11,395 bases of DNA, taken from NCBI GenBank assembly GCA_937901625.1, contig CALDIE010000293.1, forward strand, positions 1 to 11,395, read 5' to 3'. How positions within the stretch are numbered: position 1 is the stretch's first letter; each line of letters opens with the position of its first letter. Both the position numbers and the translations under genes were made by a program. Shown piece after piece: positions 1 through 6,570 of the stretch. The notes under the pieces are model-generated. The model was not told where the DNA came from. It did not search any database and saw only the letters and a program-made list of their open reading frames with translations. The stretch comes from an uncultured Lachnospiraceae bacterium (lineage in GTDB: Bacteria > Bacillota > Clostridia > Lachnospirales > Lachnospiraceae).

Positions 1-735
1 GAAGCCATTAAATTTAGCGCAAGCATCAATCCGGTAAGAGCCGCTATGCCTTTCAAAAATACTTCGGGATTAATGGTGCTTAATGCCGCAACATTGATCT
101 TTCAGGATAATGAAGCCGTGGATATCCTTACCTCGATCTCAGACATTTCACCGGTGGCGGTATTTTTATTCAGCTCGGTGATAGCGCCTCTGGTGGAGGA
201 GCTGACCTTTCGAGGGATCCTCTATTCCGGATTCAGAAAGTCCGGATCGGCCATGCAGGCAATCTTCTGGACAGCATTTTTGTTTGGGATCTTTCACGGA
301 AATGTCAACCAGGCACTATATGCTTTTGCCATTGGTATCGCTTTTGGCTTACTCAGAGAAGCAACAGGCAGTGTTCTGCCGTCGTTTTTTGCCCATTTTA
401 CGATCAATGCGGGCAGTTCCCTTTTGATCCTTTGGGAATCCTCTGCCGGCGCGGAGGAGTTTCTGGAGCAGGCACAGATGGAAATGGCTGATATGCCGGT
501 TGTGGATGCCTATATCGGAATGATAGGTATCGGTACCTTGCTGGCGGTCTTTACGGTGGCATTGGCGCTCGGTGTGCTGATCTACATCTCCAAGAGGGAG
601 TTTGGGGAGACGTATCTTACGGGAGTCTGGGAGAGACGAAAGACCGAAAAAGGCAAGGCGGTTTCGGTGGCTCTGGTGATCGGTCTGGTATGCAGCATCG
701 CGCTGGTAGTGCTTGACCTGATCGGGATCCTGTAG
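1..735 (+). CDS. CPBP family intramembrane metalloprotease (Rce1/Abi-like), 5' truncated by window edge
   Basis: The reading frame is open from base 1, so the gene begins upstream; 244 residues are visible and an internal ATG at 46 is probably not the true start. The three CPBP signature motifs are present, numbered from the first visible codon: EExxxR (E66, E67, R71, in VEELTFRGIL), FxxxH (F95, H99) and HxxxN (H132, N136). These residues form the glutamate/histidine catalytic site inside the membrane in Rce1-type proteases. Hydrophobic segments surround the motifs and two more follow near the C-terminus (about residues 170-195 and 222-243). Bacterial members include bacteriocin self-immunity proteins and proteases of unknown substrate; nothing here identifies the substrate. 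No bacteriocin gene is visible nearby. The family call is firm, the role unknown. Confidence 0.9.
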   Translation, partial: EAIKFSASINPVRAAMPFKNTSGLMVLNAATLIFQDNEAVDILTSISDISPVAVFLFSSVIAPLVEELTFRGILYSGFRKSGSAMQAIFWTAFLFGIFHGNVNQALYAFAIGIAFGLLREATGSVLPSFFAHFTINAGSSLLILWESSAGAEEFLEQAQMEMADMPVVDAYIGMIGIGTLLAVFTVALALGVLIYISKREFGETYLTGVWERRKTEKGKAVSVALVIGLVCSIALVVLDLIGIL

Positions 736-784
736 ACAATACCGGAAGCGGCGGGGGGGAAAAAACCGTCGCAAGGGGGTAGTT

Positions 785-1459
785 ATGAAAGAAATCGATG
801 TATTGGGGATAAAGATACGGGATTATTCATTAAAGGAATCGCTTGACGCGGTAAAACTGTATTCGGACGAAGGACGGGTCCGTACCGCGACCTGTCTCTT
901 TCCGCGGATCTTTCTGGATTTTGCGGACCAGCATCTTCTCAAAGAATGGATTGAATCCCTCGATCTTACCGTCTGTGATTCGTATGAACTTCTGCACGGG
1001 CAAAACCGTTCTTTCTTTAATCTGCACAGCCGGAGCATGAAAATCCATGATTTTCTGGAACTTGTTTTTAAATATGCCGCCGGGTCGGGAAAGGCGATCA
1101 TGGTCGCCGCGCAAACGCCCGATCAGATGGAACTGGTGAAAACCTATGTCCGGGGGATGCAGGAGACGGTTGAGATCGGCGCGGAGTACATTCTGGAGGA
1201 TTATGAACGCCGGGATCGATTGTACAACGAGATCAACGATGTGGTGCCGGGGCTTTTGATCACGGCCTTTCCCTGTGAGACGCAGGCAAAGCTGATGCTC
1301 GAAGGGAAAAAGTATATCAACGCATCCTTGTGGCTGGCCCTTCCTCTGGAGAGTCTGAAAAAGGGGAAGGAGCCGAAAAAGATGCGGGAGGACGGGCTTT
1401 TTGAGCGCCTTCGGATGCATCTGAGAATGAAACGGTACGAGTCCAGAGAAAAACCGTAA
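785..1459 (+). CDS. Divergent WecG/TagA/CpsF (GT26)-like protein with degenerate active-site motifs
   Basis: The protein has 224 residues and no signal peptide or membrane segment. The ATG is preceded by AAGGGGG at 773-779. The opening (IDVLGIKIRDYSLKESLDAV) and the overall plan resemble the WecG/TagA/CpsF family, which transfers N-acetylmannosamine-type sugars to lipid-linked GlcNAc in teichoic acid or enterobacterial common antigen synthesis. The hallmarks are eroded. The usual T-x-N near residue 36 reads TATCLFP, the DG region reads CDSYEL (about 65), the GG-x-P segment reads VAAQTPDQ (about 107), and the GxPKQE motif reads TAFPCETQ. The C-terminus is basic, as in TagA, where this tail helps membrane association. 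It lies 49 bases after the CPBP gene and may share its transcript. It could be a non-catalytic paralogue or a divergent enzyme. The fold assignment is by eye and moderate. Confidence 0.6.
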   Translation: MKEIDVLGIKIRDYSLKESLDAVKLYSDEGRVRTATCLFPRIFLDFADQHLLKEWIESLDLTVCDSYELLHGQNRSFFNLHSRSMKIHDFLELVFKYAAGSGKAIMVAAQTPDQMELVKTYVRGMQETVEIGAEYILEDYERRDRLYNEINDVVPGLLITAFPCETQAKLMLEGKKYINASLWLALPLESLKKGKEPKKMREDGLFERLRMHLRMKRYESREKP

Positions 1460-1462
1460 AAA

Positions 1463-1491
1463 TCCATAAAAAAATCACACTTTTCTATGGA
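1463..1491 (+). other. Weak hairpin after the GT26-like gene, possible terminator
   Basis: TCCATA at 1463-1468 pairs with TATGGA at 1486-1491, and the flanking A-run and T-run could extend the stem imperfectly. No long T-run follows, so intrinsic termination is doubtful. It is the only terminator-like structure between this gene and the regulator downstream. Confidence 0.25.
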
Positions 1492-1516
1492 ATAATTTGT
1501 GTAAATATATTAAAAT
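1488..1516 (+). promoter_or_regulatory. Weak candidate sigma-A promoter for the PucR-type regulator
   Basis: TAAAAT at 1511-1516 matches five of six -10 bases. The paired -35 position, TGGAAT at 1488-1493 with a 17-base spacer, matches only three of six. The whole stretch 1460-1545 is AT-rich, unlike its surroundings, which is typical of a promoter region. The exact element is uncertain. Confidence 0.25.
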
Positions 1517-1566
1517 AGATTCATGTTATAGCCAAACTATTGAATTATTTGCGGCCGACATTGTAG

Positions 1567-1582
1567 AAAATGTACACATTTT
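1567..1582. promoter_or_regulatory. 16-base palindrome, candidate operator
   Basis: AAAATGT and ACATTTT form perfect seven-base inverted arms around a central AC. The site lies about 70 bases upstream of the regulator's ATG and downstream of the weak promoter candidate, a placement suited to repression or autoregulation. It could also be a short mRNA hairpin, although a two-base centre is too small for a stable loop, which favours a protein-binding site. The protein that binds it is not known. Confidence 0.4.
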
Positions 1583-1653
1583 TTGGCGGCTGTGAAAGTA
1601 GAGATGCAGAAGCGGGGGTTCCTGCGGCTGAAGAATAGTAAGGAGTGTGGGGT

Positions 1654-2745
1654 ATGATTTCCAATCAGATTTTGCAGAGTACGATCGACGGATTGACAAG
1701 TATTACGCATGTTGAGCTTTGTGTGACGGATACGGAGGGGAGAATCGTGGTCACCACGATGACGGAGCGTCACAATTACGAGGAGGCGATCGTTAATTTC
1801 GTTAAATCGGCTGCGGACAGCCAGGAATTAAAGGATTGTCAGTTCTTTAAGATTTTTGATGAGCAGCAGCTTGAATACATCATGGTGGTTCAGGGAGCCA
1901 GCGAGAATGCGTATACCATCGGTAAGATGGCGACATTCCACATCCAGAGCCTTCTGGTGGCTTACAAGGAGCGTTTTGATAAGGATAACTTTATCAAGAA
2001 CCTTCTTTTGGATAATCTGCTTCTGGTGGATATCTACAGCCGCGCCAAGAAACTGCATCTGCAGATCGATTTAAAGCGGGTTGTCCTGATCGTTGAGACG
2101 TCGTCCGGCAAGGATGTGAATACGCTGGATATGGTTAAGAACAGCATCGGCCTGACCGGTACGAAAGAGATCGTGACGGCGGTGGACGAAAACAGCGTCA
2201 TCATCGTAAAGGAACTGATGGATGAGCAGGCGGAAGAGGATCTGGAAAAGTATGCCCGCTCGATCGTTACTTATTTAAATCGTGAGAATCTCAACAATGT
2301 CAAGGTGGCATACGGTACGCCGGTGGATGAGATCAAGGATGTAAGCCGTTCCTACAAGGAAGCCAAGATGGCACTGGATGTAGGAAAGATCTTCTTTGAG
2401 GAGAAGGATGTGATCCCGTACAGTGAGTTGGGGATCGGTCGCCTGATCTATCAGCTCCCGCTGCCGCTATGTAAGATGTTTATCCAGGAAATCTTCGCCG
2501 GCAGGAATCCGGATGATTTCGACGAGGAGACTTTGACAACGATCAATAAGTTCTTTGAGAACAGCCTGAATGTATCGGAGACATCCAGACAGCTCTTTAT
2601 CCACAGAAATACCCTGGTATACCGCCTGGATAAGCTTGAGAAGAGTACCAATCTGGATCTCAGAGTGTTCGAGGACGCGATCACCTTCAAGATCGCGTTA
2701 ATGGTAGTAAAGTATATGAAGTACATGGAAGCGCAGGAGTTTTAA
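1654..2745 (+). CDS. PucR/CdaR-type transcriptional regulator with sensory N-terminus and C-terminal HTH
   Basis: The ATG at 1654 is chosen over an in-frame GTG at 1645 because AAGGAG (1640-1645) lies eight bases before the ATG and overlaps the GTG. The product has 363 residues. The N-terminal part (about 1-125; SNQILQSTIDGLTSITHVEL) resembles the putative sugar-diacid recognition domain of CdaR-type regulators. The middle (about 130-255) looks like the degenerate GGDEF-like domain common in PucR proteins. Residues about 305-355 are a PucR-type helix-turn-helix, with the typical LNVSETSRQLFIHRNTLVYRL run. Such proteins usually activate or repress nearby metabolic genes in response to a small ligand; the ligand here is unknown. 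It ends 40 bases before ftsE, so it may be cotranscribed with the division cluster, and whether it regulates that cluster is open. The upstream palindrome is a candidate autoregulatory site. Confidence 0.85.
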   Translation: MISNQILQSTIDGLTSITHVELCVTDTEGRIVVTTMTERHNYEEAIVNFVKSAADSQELKDCQFFKIFDEQQLEYIMVVQGASENAYTIGKMATFHIQSLLVAYKERFDKDNFIKNLLLDNLLLVDIYSRAKKLHLQIDLKRVVLIVETSSGKDVNTLDMVKNSIGLTGTKEIVTAVDENSVIIVKELMDEQAEEDLEKYARSIVTYLNRENLNNVKVAYGTPVDEIKDVSRSYKEAKMALDVGKIFFEEKDVIPYSELGIGRLIYQLPLPLCKMFIQEIFAGRNPDDFDEETLTTINKFFENSLNVSETSRQLFIHRNTLVYRLDKLEKSTNLDLRVFEDAITFKIALMVVKYMKYMEAQEF

Positions 2746-2785
2746 GAGGACAGACGGGCGCTTTCGGAAAGGTTTGGAGTGAGTT

Positions 2786-4375
2786 GTGGCTAGAAAAGAG
2801 TTGCTTGGTCAATCTGCGGAGGTACGTGCCGCGATTGCAAAGTTAAAAAAGGAGAGGAAAGAAGCGGAAGAACAATCTCATGAGGAGGCAGAGAAGGGAG
2901 AGGCGGTTTCCGGAAAGGAAGCGTCCGAACCCGCAAAGGAAAATGGGAAGCAGGTAGAAAAGACCGAAGAAGAGTACGCGGAGGAAGCTAAAGAGGAACC
3001 CGAGGATGCAGAACCCATGGAAGAAGAACCTGCGGAAGCGGAGCCCACGGAAGAGGAACTCGCGGAAGAGGAAGCCGCAGAAGAGGAAACTGCTAAAGAA
3101 GAGTATACCGGGACCGATTATACCGAAGAGGAGTATGTCGGGGAAGGGTATACGGAGGACGAGTACACGGAAGACGAGTACACGGAAGAAGACTATACGG
3201 AAGACGACTATACAGAAGACGAGTACACGGAAGAAGACTATACGGAAGACGATTATACGGAAGACGACTATACCGAAGATGACTATATCGAAGAGGAGTA
3301 TGTCGGGGACGAGTATATCGGGGAAGAGGATATAACAGAGTATCCGGAGGGGGAGGAGTATACCGGCCGGACAGAAGATGAAGATTATCGTGAATATCCG
3401 GAAGGCGAGGATATTATCGGCGATACCTTTGAGGAGAGTATCGCGGAGAATACGTTTGTGGGAAATGACGTTACCGCGGCATATGCCGAGATTGCGAGAG
3501 AAAAGCGCAGCCGCAAAAAGAAATTCCGGGAGTACGATGATATAAGGGAAGCAAGGGAACGCCGCCGTGAAGAGGAGCTCCAGCACAGGATTCAGGCGCA
3601 GGAGGAGATGGAGGAGCGTTTCAAGGCTACACGCATTGATGAGAAAAAAACCTCATCGGGAAAGAAGAAGCGCAAAAAGGACAAGGGCGCGAAGGATGAT
3701 GTGATCATCTCGCTGGAAGGCGTCTGCAAGTATTACAGAAAAGGCATTCCGGCATTAAAAGATATCGATATCACGATCCATAGAGGTGAATTTGTATTTA
3801 TCGTTGGAGAAAGCGGGTCAGGTAAATCTACGCTGGTCCGCTTGCTTTTGCGTGAGTTAAAGCCGTCTTCGGGAACGATCATGGTGAACGGATTTCAGGT
3901 GGATTCCATGTGGAGAAGGAAGATTCCCAAGCTCCGCCGGACACTGGGCGTTGTGTTCCAGGATTTCCGTCTTCTGGAGGATCGGGATGTCTATGAAAAT
4001 GTGGCATTTGCCCAGCGGATCATGCAGGTTCCGAAGCGTGAGATGAAGAGGAATGTTCCCAATGTATTGCAGATGGTAGGACTGGCCAATAAGTACGATG
4101 CCATGCCCGCGGAACTTTCCGGAGGAGAGCAGCAGAGAGTGGCGATCGCCAGAGCTCTGGTAAATCATCCGCCCATTCTTTTGGCAGATGAGCCGACGGG
4201 TAATCTCGACCGGAAAAATACCATCGAGATCATGACTCTTTTGGATCAGATCAACAAAGAGGGGACGACGGTGATCGTGGTTACCCATGATAATCAGGTC
4301 GTGGATGATATGCCCAGACGCGTTATCCGCATCGACAAGGGCGTTATTGTCAGCGATGATGAGAGGGGTGACTAA
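2786..4375 (+). CDS. ftsE: FtsE, cell-division ABC ATPase, with a ~305-residue acidic repeat-bearing N-terminal extension
   Basis: The product has 529 residues, against about 220-230 for ordinary FtsE. Residues 306-529 form a complete FtsE ATPase: Walker A GESGSGKST (341-349), Q-loop Q392, signature LSGGEQQ (444-450), Walker B ILLADEPTG (464-472) and switch histidine H501. FtsE hydrolyses ATP on the inner face of the membrane and, with FtsX, controls peptidoglycan hydrolases. The extension has a helical charged start (1-30), a Glu-rich stretch (31-106), a YTE(D/E)(D/E) pentad array (107-180), a further acidic part to about 230, and basic or mixed-charge segments (238-300) including RSRKKK and KKKRKK. 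The GTG start has GGAG at 2776-2779, six bases upstream. It ends one base before ftsX. The frame is continuous through the extension, so this is a real fusion-like extension unless an internal start is used. No known domain is recognised in it; low-complexity disorder is likely. Confidence 0.93.
   Translation: MARKELLGQSAEVRAAIAKLKKERKEAEEQSHEEAEKGEAVSGKEASEPAKENGKQVEKTEEEYAEEAKEEPEDAEPMEEEPAEAEPTEEELAEEEAAEEETAKEEYTGTDYTEEEYVGEGYTEDEYTEDEYTEEDYTEDDYTEDEYTEEDYTEDDYTEDDYTEDDYIEEEYVGDEYIGEEDITEYPEGEEYTGRTEDEDYREYPEGEDIIGDTFEESIAENTFVGNDVTAAYAEIAREKRSRKKKFREYDDIREARERRREEELQHRIQAQEEMEERFKATRIDEKKTSSGKKKRKKDKGAKDDVIISLEGVCKYYRKGIPALKDIDITIHRGEFVFIVGESGSGKSTLVRLLLRELKPSSGTIMVNGFQVDSMWRRKIPKLRRTLGVVFQDFRLLEDRDVYENVAFAQRIMQVPKREMKRNVPNVLQMVGLANKYDAMPAELSGGEQQRVAIARALVNHPPILLADEPTGNLDRKNTIEIMTLLDQINKEGTTVIVVTHDNQVVDDMPRRVIRIDKGVIVSDDERGD
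3104..3325 (+). repeat. In-frame tandem repeat encoding acidic YTE(D/E)(D/E) pentads in FtsE
   Basis: Tyrosine codons recur at exactly 15-base spacing fifteen times (FtsE residues 107, 112, through 177). The core unit reads tacacggaagacgag with silent and acidic-swap variation. A higher-order 45-base unit is duplicated at 3173-3217 and 3218-3262, differing at only two third-codon positions. Such near-identical copies suggest recent slippage or unequal recombination. All changes keep the frame and acidity, implying selection for composition and spacing. Confidence 0.9.
3691..3703 (+). promoter_or_regulatory. Possible internal ribosome binding site and GTG start for a canonical-length FtsE
   Basis: GAAGG at 3691-3695 lies five bases before an in-frame GTG at 3701, the codon for residue 306. 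Starting there would give a 224-residue protein beginning MIISLEGV, the usual length and opening of FtsE. The Shine-Dalgarno match is modest, and the purine-rich lysine/aspartate codons could produce it by chance. Confidence 0.3.
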
Positions 4376-4376
4376 G

Positions 4377-5276
4377 ATGATGAAGATCAGTACTTTTTTC
4401 TTTGTCCTTGGACAGGGAATACGAAATACATTTAAGAACAAGATGTTCTCATTGGCTTCCGTGGCCACGATCAGTGCCTGCCTTTTCCTTTTTGGCGTCG
4501 GTTATTCCATTATCATAAATCTTCAGTATATGGTAAAAACGGCGGAGGAAGGGGTATCGGTAACGGTCTTCTTTAACGAGGACGTTACCAGTGAGCGCTT
4601 TGCGGAACTGGGCAATCTGATCCGCCGGCACCCCGCTGTCAAGGAAGCGGTAGCCGTAACGGGCGAAGAAGCATGGGAAGGATTTAAGGAAGAGTATCTC
4701 GGAGAATACGCGGACGGATTTCCCGAAAATCCGCTGGAGCATTCCTTTAACTATCAGATCTACTTAAATGATGTAACGAAGCAGGGAGAACTGGTTGCCT
4801 ACCTTGAGAATATCACGGATGTGCGTAAGGTAAGACGTTCCGATATCACGGCGGATGCCTTAAGCGGAGTGAATTCCCTTATCACCTATGTTTCGGTGGG
4901 TATCATCCTGATCCTGCTGGGAGTATCCATTTTCCTGATCTCCAACACGGTCATCATCGGTATCTCCAACAGGAAGGAAGAGATCACGATCATGAAATAT
5001 ATCGGCGCCTCGGATGCTTTTGTGCGAACGCCGTTCGTTATAGAAGGTATCCTGATCGGAGCGATGGGAGCGTTGATCCCGCTGGTGATCATCTTTTTCC
5101 TGTATAACAGGTTGATCGATTATGTGCTGAACCGTTTCCAGATCCTGGCGACGGTATTGAATTTCCTCCCGGTAGGAACGGTCTTTCATTATCTGTTGCC
5201 GATCTCTTTTGCGGTAGGCATCGGTATCGGATTTCTGGGAAGTTTTGTAACGGTACGAAGACACTTAAAGGTATAA
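4377..5276 (+). CDS. ftsX: FtsX, membrane subunit of the FtsEX cell-division complex
   Basis: The ATG at 4377 gives 299 residues, the usual FtsX length. It follows the ftsE stop by one base and has AGGGG about eight bases upstream, inside the ftsE end, so translation is probably coupled. In-frame ATGs further upstream inside ftsE (such as 4359) fit less well. The topology is the FtsX pattern: a cytoplasmic N-terminus, TM1 (about 23-50), a large extracytoplasmic domain (about 55-165), TM2 (about 168-195), a cytoplasmic loop with NRKEEITIMKYIGAS (198-212), TM3 (about 220-243) and TM4 (about 270-292). The external loop is the part that binds coiled-coil hydrolases or their activators in other bacteria. 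The next gene encodes such a protein, so FtsX probably passes the FtsE ATPase cycle to it. Confidence 0.95.
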   Translation: MMKISTFFFVLGQGIRNTFKNKMFSLASVATISACLFLFGVGYSIIINLQYMVKTAEEGVSVTVFFNEDVTSERFAELGNLIRRHPAVKEAVAVTGEEAWEGFKEEYLGEYADGFPENPLEHSFNYQIYLNDVTKQGELVAYLENITDVRKVRRSDITADALSGVNSLITYVSVGIILILLGVSIFLISNTVIIGISNRKEEITIMKYIGASDAFVRTPFVIEGILIGAMGALIPLVIIFFLYNRLIDYVLNRFQILATVLNFLPVGTVFHYLLPISFAVGIGIGFLGSFVTVRRHLKV

Positions 5277-5285
5277 GGAATTCTG

Positions 5286-6524
5286 GTGGGAGTGAAGATT
5301 TTGAAGAAAAAGGGAATCAGATTTGTTTTGGCGCTTCTGGCAGTTGGCCTGATGACCTTTCGGGGACCGCACAGTTACGCGGATGAAAGCCCCAGCATCG
5401 ATGAGCTGAAAGCCAGTATCAGTGATAAGGAAGACCAGATCGACGGGCTGCAGGATGAAAAGGCAGCGCTCGTCTCAGGGAGAAGTAATCTCCAGGCGAT
5501 GATCGACCGCTTAAACGGGCAGAGGGCGGAGCTGTCGGCCTATGTCACGGAGCTGGATGCGCAGGTTGCGGAGATCCAGGCAAACATCGATCAGTTAAAA
5601 GAACTGATAGCGAAAAAAGAAGAAGAGGTCCGTCAGAGTGAGGAAGAGCTGGAAAGGGCTGTGGAAGAGGAAGAGGCGCAGTACGAGGCGATGAAAATCC
5701 GTATACGTCTTATGTATGAAAAGGGAGACGCGTTCTACCTTGAAACACTTCTTTTGGCAGACTCCTTTTCCGATATGTTGAACAAGGCGGAGTATATCGA
5801 AGCGGTGCTTGGCTATGACCGCAGAATGCTGGAAGAATTTCAGCTGGTGGAAGAGTATGCGAGACTTTGCCGTGAGGAGTTAAAGCAGGAACAGGAAGTT
5901 CTGGAAGAGGCCAAAGAGGTCGCGGAGGAAGAACAGGAAAATGTCAATGCGCTGATCGCCGAGAAGGAAGCGCAGATTTCCGCATATGATTCGGATATTG
6001 CCAATACCCGGCAGGTCATCTCCCAGTACGATGCGGAGATTGCCGCGCAAAATCGTGAGATACTTGCGCTGGAAGCCGCTGTGGCCGCTGAGAAAGAGCA
6101 GCTGGCGGAGGCGACAAGGATCCATTACAACGGCGGCGTATTCTGCTGGCCGGCACCGGATTATACACGTATTTCGGATAATTACGGATGGCGTATGCAT
6201 CCGACCTTGCATGTGCAGAAATTCCATAACGGAGTGGATCTGGCGGCACCGGGCGGTTCCCCGATCCTGGCTGCTTATGACGGAAAGGTGGTTGCGGCAG
6301 CGTATTCCTCCAGTATGGGCAACTATATCATGATCGATCATGGTGACGGTTTGTATACGATTTACATGCATGCTTCGGCTTTGTATGTTTCCAAGGGGGC
6401 TACGGTAACCAGAGGACAGAAGATTGCCGCGGTCGGAACGACCGGACGCAGTACCGGTAATCACCTGCATTTCAGCGTGCGGCTGAATGGCAATTATGTC
6501 GATCCGATGTCATACATCGGATAG
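5286..6524 (+). CDS. Secreted coiled-coil M23 (LytM) peptidoglycan endopeptidase, probable FtsEX effector
   Basis: The product has 412 residues. The signal peptide is basic KILKKKGIR, then a hydrophobic core, with likely cleavage after SYA at residue 32. Residues 37-278 are an almost uninterrupted charged coiled coil in two halves separated by a hinge-like region (about 137-180, KIRIRLMYEKGDAFYLETLL), the arrangement of PcsB, EnvC and CwlO-like proteins that dock on FtsX. Residues 285-412 are an M23 peptidase with zinc ligands H314, D318 and H395 and catalytic H362 and H393 (FHNGVD, YMH, NHLHF), so it looks catalytically competent, unlike the degenerate activator EnvC. Its expected role is cutting peptide cross-links at division or growth sites. 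GTG at 5286 has AAGGA six bases upstream, but GTG 5292 and TTG 5301 are also possible starts; all keep the signal peptide. It starts nine bases after ftsX. Confidence 0.92.
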   Translation: MGVKILKKKGIRFVLALLAVGLMTFRGPHSYADESPSIDELKASISDKEDQIDGLQDEKAALVSGRSNLQAMIDRLNGQRAELSAYVTELDAQVAEIQANIDQLKELIAKKEEEVRQSEEELERAVEEEEAQYEAMKIRIRLMYEKGDAFYLETLLLADSFSDMLNKAEYIEAVLGYDRRMLEEFQLVEEYARLCREELKQEQEVLEEAKEVAEEEQENVNALIAEKEAQISAYDSDIANTRQVISQYDAEIAAQNREILALEAAVAAEKEQLAEATRIHYNGGVFCWPAPDYTRISDNYGWRMHPTLHVQKFHNGVDLAAPGGSPILAAYDGKVVAAAYSSSMGNYIMIDHGDGLYTIYMHASALYVSKGATVTRGQKIAAVGTTGRSTGNHLHFSVRLNGNYVDPMSYIG

Positions 6525-6570
6525 GCAGTGAATGCGCAGACAGGGCCTTTGCGCAGAGGAGTAGACAGGA

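Noticed and set aside
751..766. Run of G followed by a run of A between the CPBP and GT26-like genes, considered as a frameshift or slippage site
   Set aside because: It is between the stop at 735 and the start at 785, so it cannot shift a coding frame. It probably only contributes to the purine-rich leader.
1645..1653. GTG start for the PucR-type regulator
   Set aside because: It overlaps the AAGGAG Shine-Dalgarno that serves the ATG at 1654.
3104..3325. Regular repeats considered as a CRISPR array
   Set aside because: The units are contiguous 15-base coding repeats without spacers and lie inside an intact gene.
3006..3335. Lys/Arg/Thr-rich frame in another + frame over the repeat
   Set aside because: It is a frame-shifted reading of the 15-base repeat inside ftsE, with no ribosome binding site or independent support.
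2843..3586. Long hydrophobic antisense reading frame opposite the ftsE extension
   Set aside because: It is the mirror of the Glu/Asp/Tyr-rich repeat: GAA/GAG/GAC codons read as Phe/Leu/Ile/Val on the other strand. There is no start context, and the sense frame is continuous with the FtsE domain.
6533..6557. Repeated TGCGCAGA on either side of a short spacer between the M23 and S41 genes
   Set aside because: TGCGCA is self-complementary, so it can be read as a direct repeat or a six-base stem, but it is short, has no T-run and shows no regulatory context.
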